Position numbers and translations under genes: made by a program. Below, piece after piece: positions 56,727 to 64,000 of a stretch of DNA of 64,000 nucleotides. The notes under the pieces are model-generated. The model ran no database searches. It saw nothing but the letters and a program-made list of their open reading frames with translations, and had not been told where the DNA came from. The first letter of the stretch is position 1. Every line of letters starts with the position of its first letter. The DNA is from Dioszegia crocea (Eukaryota; Basidiomycota; Tremellomycetes; Tremellales; Bulleribasidiaceae): NCBI GenBank assembly GCA_001600615.1, contig BCKK01000005.1, forward strand, positions 310,001-374,000, read 5' to 3'.

Positions 56727-58139
56727 ATGTATCAACCTCAGCATGGCGCTCCCATCCCTGCTCCGGTACCCAAGGCAGACTATGCCGCGCCCGTCTTTCA
56801 GACATTCCAAGATCGGAAGCGGGCAAAGGAGGCAGCCCTGCGAGCTAGCTTCGAACCCTCCACCCCTCACTATTTCCCACCATCATCCTCCGCACGCCCG
56901 CTACCTCCACTACGCGGACCTTCGCCCAGCCCTTCTCTCCCTAGTATTCATCAAAACCCCGCTCGCCCACTCCCACAGCCACTCCCTCGCGTCCAGTCCT
57001 CAATAGACGTCGTCGCTCCACCAATTCGCATTGCATCTCCCATACAAATGGTGCCCCCTATTCGCATTGAATCTCCCATCCAAATCTCGCCCCTCCACGC
57101 TGCTCCGACGCCTCCCCTCCCGGATAAACGTCAATCTCCCATCGAAGCTACCCTAGAGCGCTCCGATACTCTCGCATCTATACGCTCCCTTGACCGGCTG
57201 GATTTCAGCTCCACCCGGCGTCCCCTCCCCAAACCCCCAGTCAATGTCAACAGCTCGAGAAGTCTGGACAGAGGAATACAAAGCAGGCGCAAGCCTTCAG
57301 ATATTGAAGAGGAGGATGAGAAGTCACCTGCAAAGTTCTCGCCTCTACCCAGTATTACAATACCTGAAATCAACCTCCCCGATATCAATCTACCAGATGA
57401 TCCACCCGATAATCCGGTCATCCTCGTGACCGGAATACCCACAATCTCGGTGACGACCGATGTCCCATCGCCTGTTCGCCTGAGCAGCGATAGCGCCATC
57501 ATCTGCGCCGAGTGCGGAGAGCCAATCATCGGGCGGATCGTCAATGCGATGAAGCGCCGCTTCCACCCCCATTGCTTTGCCTGCTCAGAATGCAAGGAGA
57601 ACCTAGAGCATGTCAGCTCGTACGAGTGGGAGGGCAAGGCGTACTGTCATCTGGATTACCACGATGTAAGTTTATGGTGGACATAGCTGATGATAGAAAT
57701 TCGCACATCAGTGTCATCATTGTAAAACCCCTATCGTCGACCCACGCTTCGTCACGTTACATGACGATCTACTGGGGCAACGGTACTATCACGAACTACA
57801 CTTTTTCTGCTCGGAATGCGGTGACCCCTTCCTCGACCCATCCAAAGCAGGCGGCAGCTCCGAAGACGAGACCAATGCATTCACAATACATCGCGGTCAT
57901 CCCTATTGCGAGCGGTGTCATTTGCGGCTGCACAAGCCGAAGTGTAAAGGCTGCAAGGCGCCAATACCGGACGTGGCGGTGAATGCAATGGGTGCGAAGT
58001 GGCACAAAGAGTGCTTTGTGTGCGAAGTGAGTACTGAATGTCGCCGCGCTGACTTTAGGCCTGCGGAAACCAGCTGAACAACTTGTTCTTCCCAAAGGAT
58101 GGGAAATCTTATTGTACTGCATGCTGGGAGGATGTTTGA
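56727..58139 (+). CDS. PXL1: paxillin-like protein with three C-terminal LIM domains
   Basis: An actin/cytokinesis-site adaptor by analogy to fungal Pxl1. Start MYQPQHGAPIPAPVPKADYA. The N-terminal about 280 residues are Pro/Ser-rich, with a near-repeat APPIRIASPIQMVPP / PPIRIESPIQISP, and are probably disordered. LIM1: CAECGEPIIG, then RRFHPHCFACSECKENL and KAYCHLDYHD. LIM2 (after an intron at about 57667-57694): CHHCKTPIVD, then ELHFFCSECGDPFLDPS and HPYCERCHLRLH. LIM3: CKGCKAPIPD, then AKWHKECFVCEACGNQL (across an intron at about 58027-58059), ending SYCTACWEDV. The zinc ligands are complete. The domain order (disordered N-terminus, LIM tail) supports paxillin type over a Rho-GAP LIM protein. 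Confidence 0.85.
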
Positions 58140-58665
58140 AATGGTCGAGTCCAGTCAAGGCGGTGGATGCATCTAGTGAGACATGTATTTGGGATATGAG
58201 CACTCGGTGGGAGAGCTTCGGAGGCAATTTGGAGTGGAAGGGCGATGGGGAAAGGCTGTCCGCGCTGCAAAAGGACGACATGAGACACTATAGATAGTGC
58301 ACACCCACGTTTGATGTGTAGCCGTGTCACGGCCGCGTCCTTTGCGTCGCTGATCCCTTCTCGGAGGCTGATTACCCTGTCCGCTTGGGCCTTTGAGTGT
58401 GTGTTGCATGGACGCCAATAGCCAAAGGAAGGGACGTGCGAGATCGTCAGGCACACAACCTGAAACATGAAACACAGCAACGGTATCCTTGACAACCCTT
58501 GATGATCTTTTTGTCTTGACGCGGGTGGCTCAACATACACTGCTCGGGCCTCGGCGCGGAGGACAGAGGAGAGAGAGGGCAGATTAAAAGGCGCGCCCTG
58601 CCCCCGTCATAAACCTCTCTCCAGCCTCATCCTCCCACCACCTCCTACATTCCACACTCCAAACG
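58140..58665. other. intergenic region and promoter of the secreted DUF3455 gene
   Basis: A 526-bp spacer. A TTAAAAGG box near 58584 lies about 80 bp before the ATG at 58666 and may act as the TATA element. CA/CT-rich leader. No gene seen. Confidence 0.4.
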
Positions 58666-59443
58666 ATGCTTTTCACCACCGTTCTCGCCCTTCTGCCAGC
58701 GATCCTTGCTTTCAGCATCCCCGCTCGGTCTTATGACATCCCCATCCGCTCGTGCCCTGTCGACCAGATCCAAGTCCCACTCATCGATGGTCTCCAAGTA
58801 CCCGATTCGGAAAAGACAAACTTCATCATGCTCGGCCGAGGAGTGCAGAACTACACGTGTACCGCGCAGAAATTTGTCGCTGTTGGCGCTGTTGCAAAGT
58901 ACGTATCAGCTACCACTTGAGCCCAACACACTCCCCTACTACCGCTACTTGGATACCGCTGACTCCTCAGCCTGTATGACGTATCTTGCATGATTACTCT
59001 TCTCCAGCCCTTCCTTTCGGCCGATCAAGTCAGCGATGCCCTCACATCCAGCGCCATCCGCATCCTCGAGTTCCCCGGCAACAACGTCCCCGTCCACTTC
59101 GACCACTTCTTCGCGCCCACCGCCGCCGGTGGCATCGCGCCAGTCTTCCGTGGCCCACGCATCGGCGTCGAGGTTGTCCTCTCCGTGACCACTCGAGTCA
59201 ATGCGCCCAAGGACCCGGCCGCCACCGTTCCCTGGCTACGTCTGACGAACGTATCCGGGTCGTTGTCTAAAAGCGTATTCCGTACCCACACCAGCAAAGG
59301 CCAGCCGCCGACTTCAGTAAGCCATTCCGCCTGACCCACTCATCTCCCTCATCATCGAGATGAACTTTGCTAATGACGCAGTGCTCGAATGAAGGCGAAT
59401 CTTTGAGTGTGCAGTATGCGGCGATGTACTACTTCACCCAGTG
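58666..59443 (+). CDS. secreted DUF3455-family protein
   Basis: Signal peptide MLFTTVLALLPAILAFSIPA. Three exons, with introns at 58899-58973 (approximately) and 59319-59381. Motifs of the family: MLGRGVQNYTCTAQKF, VAVGAVANLYDVSCMI, FPGNNVPVHFDHFFAP, and VPWLRLTNVSG with a C-terminal SCSNEGESLSVQYAAMYYF. This small beta-rich secreted family is common in fungi and has no established function; it is often annotated only by domain number. A TTAAAAGG box sits upstream, consistent with an inducible secreted protein. Confidence 0.8.
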
Positions 59444-59552
59444 ATCGCTGGCCGATTTAGCTATCTTGGGTTGGGGAGGGCGGACATCTTACTCTTATCT
59501 TCTTGTTGGGGACTATGCATCTACTAGTGACCATCTCTCATCTCGTCGAGGC

Positions 59553-60526
59553 CTAAGCGTTCACCAGTGACCACCCTTCCTCTTCCAGCCCACACTCCTC
59601 CAGAACTCGCTCCACAACGTCATTGACGTCTAAGCTGAACGCCAGACTTCTCGTGCCAAGGTGAGACTTCGCCCCGATCGATGTTGAATGAACGAGTGTG
59701 TGTAGCAACGACAAGAGACCTGCGTCCTCCCCTTCCTCGACGCCTTGCATCCATGCCAAGTATGCTATCGAGTGTGAAAGCAAGGCGTAGGAGGTGAAGA
59801 ATAGGCGCTGATGTCTCCGCCCGAGGGATAGGATGTTTTTGTCGCGGAATTTGGTCGTTCCGACAAAGGGGAGATTGGGTCGGAGTGAAAGTTTGCCTTT
59901 GTTAAGACCTGGTTCGAATGGGAGAGCGATGAAGAGATACCGGGTGAGGAGATCGAGTAGGTGGCAGATGTGCAGTAGAGCAGCATTAATTCTGGTTGCC
60001 TCTTGCACTTTGGTCAGCTTTGTCGATACAATACATACGTTTCATCTCTCTCGGTCCCGGTAGGGCCAACCCCGCTATCCTTCCCGGTTCCAACCCCAAG
60101 ATAGCCGCAGCTTCGAGCACGAGTACACGCCTAGCGGCGGTAATCCGGTGATCGACGAGTCGCTGTTTGCTTTTGACTCCCTCGATTCGGACTCGCAGCT
60201 CGGCCAGCGGGTCGGAGGTTGACGGTGCTGACCGCGTCACCTCCCGCTTGGCTGTGCTCGCAGCCAGCCTTGCCCGCAACTCTCCTACGCGTCGCTCCTG
60301 GGCAGCAACCTCAGCTCTGAGAATACGCCACCTGGCTGCAGCTTGATCTTGCACCAAGCATCGGCGCGTGATGATATTCGTCTGATCAGTGAGGGAAGAT
60401 TTCAGAGCCCGCTGCTGGTCGAGGCTGATAGTAAGCTCAGCGGTCTTCCTCGACTCACCCTCTTTGGACACAGATCTGACAGAACAACCTCTCTTCGCTA
60501 CCACTCCTGCAGCAATAGCATTGCAT
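59553..60526 (-). CDS. ATG14: Atg14/Vps38 (UVRAG-like) subunit of the PI3-kinase complex
   Basis: Start ATG 60526 opens a small first exon MQCYCCRSGSEERLFCQICV with two CxxC pairs (C3/C6 and C16/C19), the zinc-binding N-terminus expected for Atg14-type proteins. A 33-35-nt intron follows, then GLDQQRALKSSLTDQTN. Coiled coils follow (VAAQERRVGELRARLAAS, AELRVRIEGVKSKQRL). The helix TRINAALLHICHLLDLLTRY is followed by LFIALPFEPGLNKGKLSL, the Atg14/Vps38/UVRAG-family segment, and a C-terminal domain ending EECGLEEEGWSLVNA. A longer upstream frame in another phase would skip the CxxC exon and is rejected. Atg14 (autophagy complex I) is favoured over Vps38 (complex II) by the cysteine motif. Confidence 0.68.
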
Positions 60527-60803
60527 TTGTGAGGAGCATAATTAGGTGTTTTCGAAAGGCATAATAGAGAACTTGATGGAAACTCAGCATTTAGGTGGAT
60601 GACGTAACGGGAATCCCGACTTGTTGACATCCGAGACACAGCTTTGCGTCAGTTTTTCGACATCACTTCCTCATTCCTGTCATTACCAGCACCAAGTCAA
60701 CGATACAGAGCACACAGATATCGCTCCAGGATTCGGTAGCAGAATACATACTGAAGATTCTGGCCGACTCGAAAATTCGACAAACACCACAAACATCGAA
60801 ACA

Positions 60804-61837
60804 ATGCCTCCTCGAAGTGGTCTAAATATCGGCTTCGTCTTGCATCACCCAGTCTTTCTTGTCACCTTTGCCATCGCCATACCCGCGTGGATAATCGCCT
60901 TCATCGCGCAATGTACAGCTGAGGCGAGGATTTGTAGGTCTTTCAACGTCAACGAGCAGAGCTAAACCTTAAGCGACTGGCACGAGGCTACCTGTTGCAC
61001 GCTTTCTGTGGTACAACATATGGATCCAACTGTACGTCCAAGGTGTGATCGTGCTGACAGCAGGGCGTGCATCATACACCTATTGTAAGTATAGACATTG
61101 ATCTTCGCTCATGTCAGTATGGCGGTTTGCACTGATGGCCTCGCGACCCACCGTTTTCAACTATCCGTTGTCCTCGCAATTGCCGAGGTCTTTGCTGTCT
61201 TCGGTACCGAGTTTATCTTTTCCACAAACGGCGCGTTGATTGCAACGGGAGTCGGATGGTTGTTGCTGGCGCTAGTCGATGTGAGTAGACCTTTTGTCAC
61301 GCTAATCCCAGCTCGTTTGGCTTCTATACCTCACTTCCGAGGAAGACTCTCCGTTCTATCGCATATTCACTGCCGGTGGTAATGGAGGGCTGTCAGGCTA
61401 CAATCGGCGCGCGCGAGTGGAGTCTACTGCTGGCTTTGGCGAATCACCTATGCCCAGGCAGAACTATGGTTACGGCTACACACCGACTCGTGCGGATACC
61501 ACTCCTCAGAAAGCTCCCAGAGAGGAGTATAGTCAGCCCCTGACCCAGCCATCACAGCAGATGAGCCAGCCCATCCAGCCTATGGATACCGCTGAGCCGC
61601 GACGCGCCAAGTGAGTATATAAATGACCCAGCTAATCTCCAGAGCGATGTATGCGTACCAGGCCGACCCCGCCGACCCCAACGAGGTCAGCTTCAACAAA
61701 GGAGACATGCTCGAAGTACTAGACAACACCGGGAAATGGTTCCAGGTCAAGACTCAAGGCGGACAAACAGGAGTGAGTTCGTCGCAAATCCCGGCTGACC
61801 TCAGATTGCACCATCTAACTACCTTACCTTACTATAA
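60804..61837 (+). CDS. SHO1: Sho1-type osmosensor, four membrane spans and SH3 domain
   Basis: A plasma-membrane adaptor of the HOG osmostress pathway. The N-terminus is MPPRSGLNIGFVLHHPVFLV. Spans: LVTFAIAIPAWIIAFIAQ, NIWIQLYVQGVIVLTAG, SVVLAIAEVFAVFGTEFIF and ALIATGVGWLLLALVDLVWL. A Tyr/Pro/Gln-rich linker (QNYGYGYTPTRADTTPQ, QPSQQMSQPIQPMD) leads to a C-terminal SH3 domain: KAMYAYQADPADPNEVSFNK, GDMLEVLDNTGKWFQVKTQG and GIAPSNYLTLL, ending TAA 61835-61837. The ALYDY-type motif and the SNY end are intact. Exon joins between spans 2 and 3 (about 61081-61113) are uncertain by a few bases. The stop is only 7 bp from the stop of the convergent COG8 gene. Confidence 0.87.
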
Positions 61838-61844
61838 TAATGCA

Positions 61845-63520
61845 TCAATTTGCTGCAAATACGTCTTCGTTCGTCCTAATGACTGGACCATCGACTTCTA
61901 AGCGTTCGTTGTCGACTGAATCATCCACGCCTAACCGTTCCTCTTGTAACACTGGCGATCTGGGTGGAGTACGTGGATCCCCGTTTGCAGGCCTCTCCTC
62001 GTGCTCCAGCAACCACTCCCTCACCCCGTCCATTTCTCGCGCCTCATCCTCGTACAACCCCTCCAACCCCCTTCCCACCCCACGTACCACCTCATCCTGC
62101 CATAATCTTGCCATACTGACGCACCCACGCTTAGTCTCGCGCCTCTTTGCCGCCCTGATCTCAGGAGCCAGAGAGGTTTCGGTATTGCGCCGCAGCAATT
62201 GGGATCGGGGGGAAGACGGAGCGCTGGGAGCCTCCGTCACGAGGGTTTGTTCAAAGTACTGTAGCAATGCTGCGGAAGAAGCGGATATGGATTCTTGCTG
62301 GAGCTCAATCACTCTTAGACGGAGTTCGAGCGGGGCCAGAAGACGCAAGGCATTGAGAGCCTCGAGATGGGCGTTTAGGAAGATGGCGAGAGGGGGGTAG
62401 TGTGATATCGAGTCTTCGCTTCGGGGAAAGTGAGTGAAGGATTTTAAGCGAGCTGCAAAATCGGCAGTGGCAGCTGAGATCGCTCGGGAGTAAGTGTCTT
62501 CGATGACTGCGAGGAAGTGATGATTTGTGAGGAGGGCAAAGTCGAGCCCGACGCGGGCGAACGACAGGGCGCAATAGCCCAGCTGAACAAGGATTGACGA
62601 CAGGGAAGCGGAATCTTCGACGAGGGGGATGAAGGAGGAGAGGGTATGGGTAAGATCGTCGGCGCACTGATCGGCAAAGGATACAAGATGGATGGAGGGT
62701 TCAAAAATCGCCGAGTATTGCGATATGATGTCGTAGACGTGTTCTCGGAAGAGATCAATGTATCGGCGTATGAAGCGAACAGGCTCCCCTCTGTCCGCCC
62801 GCGCAAGCTGCGCCCGGTAGTTGAACAGCCGGCTCTGCAAAAAAGCCAGGCCGATATCCTCCCCCTTAGGCAGGAACTTTATCGCCTTCACCAGCGCCGG
62901 GAGTTTGATGGGCTCCCTCAGCAACGCCAGTAATTGGGTCATCATCATCTCCATCACTCCCTCAACTTCCACCGCCACATCCTGCACGAGCACATTCCCA
63001 CTTCTCAGAATTTCGTGCTGAGAAAGGTCCATCGCCTCCTGATAGAACCCATTCCGAACGCAGGTCTCCATAAGCTGAGGCAGCTCGAGCAACTCTGCAA
63101 GCTTGTTTTGATGCTCCTGCACCAGCATCACCCTATTCCGCGCCGCCTGCACGGCTGCTGTGCTTTTCGTAAATGCCCGGCACTCATCTTCCAGCGCCGG
63201 GACGGCATCAAGAAGGGAGTGGAGACTGGTTCCGAAGTCATCAAAAGCGGAATGAACAGTCGCGGAGCTTTTGTGAGCTAGGGTGAAGGTGGAATATTCG
63301 CGATAGCATAGATTTGTCAACTCTGCTTCGACTGTGGAGGTTTCCGACGCGATGAGGTTCGGTTCGTGAAGAAGGTCATCGAGGGAGAGGGATACGAGGT
63401 GGTCGAGGTAGGATGTGGAAGCAGGGGTTGTGTCTAAGCTGTCTCGGAGGAGATCAAACAAGAGCGGAGCTGAGATTAGCCAGACACGAGATTTGGCTTA
63501 CCATCTCCATCCTCCACCAT
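61845..63520 (-). CDS. COG8: conserved oligomeric Golgi complex subunit 8 (Dor1-like)
   Basis: A lobe B subunit of the COG tether for retrograde Golgi traffic. Two exons: MVEDGDA (ATG 63520) is spliced over a short intron (about 63498-63469) to PLLFDLLRDSLDTTPAST, then one long exon; about 547 residues. Family features: SYLDHLVSLSLDDLLHEP, LCYREYSTFTLAHKSSATV, RNRVMLVQEHQNKLAELLEL, PQLMETCVRNGFYQEAMDL, then helical repeats (IRRYIDLFREHVYDIISQY, VQLGYCALSFARVGLDFALL) and an acidic tail. The intron count is low compared with neighbours. Convergent with SHO1 and divergent from ILV3. Confidence 0.88.
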
Positions 63521-63795
63521 GCTGCCTCTTGATCCAGGACTCCTAACAGGACTATCGTGAGCGGAAGATGTAGACTATCACAGTGCGTGGAGTGCCTGGA
63601 TCCTGGAGGCGCCGCGGCGAAGCCTCCGAGATCTTACATAAGATGAACATGGGGCCCCGAAATCTAAGTCGAACTGACTGAAATTTAGTGCAGTCCAATC
63701 AGCAATTCGGCGTTCGACACCATCTCACTTAGACATCTTCCCTCCACACACCTCTGGACATCGACACCGACTTCACAGTCTGCTTCACACTTTCC

Positions 63796-64000
63796 ATGTC
63801 GGTCACAAGAGGTCTCAGAATGATGTCGACTGCGTCAAAAGGGCCGGTGAATCTTCATTCGAGAAATGTCACTCAGCCAAAGTCGCAAGGTGCATCGCAG
63901 GCTATGGTGAGTGAATGTGCACATCTGACATCTATCAGGGTAGCTAACGGGAAACACAGTTATATGCCACAGAAGGCGTAGAGAGTCAGGACGACTTCAA
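63796..64000 (+). CDS. ILV3: dihydroxy-acid dehydratase, N-terminal part (3' truncated by window end)
   Basis: Third enzyme of branched-chain amino acid synthesis, mitochondrial, with an iron-sulfur cluster. Exon 1 (63796-63906) reads MSVTRGLRMMSTASKGPVNL, an Arg/Ser-rich presequence, then VTQPKSQGASQAM. An intron (GTGAGTGAAT donor, GGGAAACACAG acceptor at about 63959) leads to LYATEGVESQDDF at the right edge. The run KSQGASQAMLYAT across the intron is the hallmark N-terminal motif of fungal Ilv3. Catalytic residues lie beyond the window. Confidence 0.88.

Overview
The window is nuclear DNA of a basidiomycete yeast, most likely a tremellomycete related to Cryptococcus, Tremella or Saitozyma. 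Genes are split by many short introns (about 45-70 nt, GTAAG/GTGAG donors, CTGAC or CTAAC branch sites just before the acceptor). Gene density is high on both strands and third codon positions are C-rich. The gene content (class IV chitin synthase, BTB proteins, Zn2Cys6 regulator, Sho1, Bot1/mS45) fits this assignment. I see no transposon, tRNA, rRNA or CRISPR. Exon coordinates were worked out by eye from splice signals, reading phase and family conservation.

Layout. 0-24 kb: the end of an ESCRT-III/IST1-like gene, a Zn2Cys6 transcription factor, an orphan coiled-coil protein, TRM61, a KAP120-type importin, a BTB protein, two tiny Gly/Ala-rich orphan genes flanking two unrecognised tremellomycete genes, a decayed segment, and a long Ser/Pro/acidic orphan. 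24.8-29.2 kb: class IV chitin synthase.

29.6-40.9 kb: a carbohydrate cluster made of two divergent pairs, GH79 glucuronidase with a BNR_4 (GH145/PL42-like) protein, and GH29 fucosidase with a sugar-porter transporter. The activities match removal of the rhamnose, glucuronate and fucose caps of arabinogalactan, or of a tremellalean capsule, followed by uptake. Both shared promoters carry CreA/Mig1-type sites.

41-47 kb: an amino-acid block of LEU4, SHR3, HIS3 and a serine/threonine dehydratase, with Gcn4-type TGACTC sites upstream of LEU4, HIS3 and the dehydratase. 47.4-64 kb: cohesin loader MAU2; the head-to-head mitochondrial ribosomal genes MRPS8 and BOT1; a GT61 glycosyltransferase; PTPA; an IAH1-type esterase; a three-LIM paxillin-like protein; a secreted DUF3455 protein; ATG14; SHO1; COG8; and the start of ILV3.

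The observations I rate highest are: (1) the glycan-decapping cluster; (2) two tandem C/D snoRNAs in a 338-nt BOT1 intron, whose guides match conserved rRNA; (3) 6-nt and 5-nt microexons, the first of which supplies a zinc-binding cysteine; and (4) a repeated CTGTGAA element shared by the promoters of the two tiny Gly/Ala-rich orphan genes.
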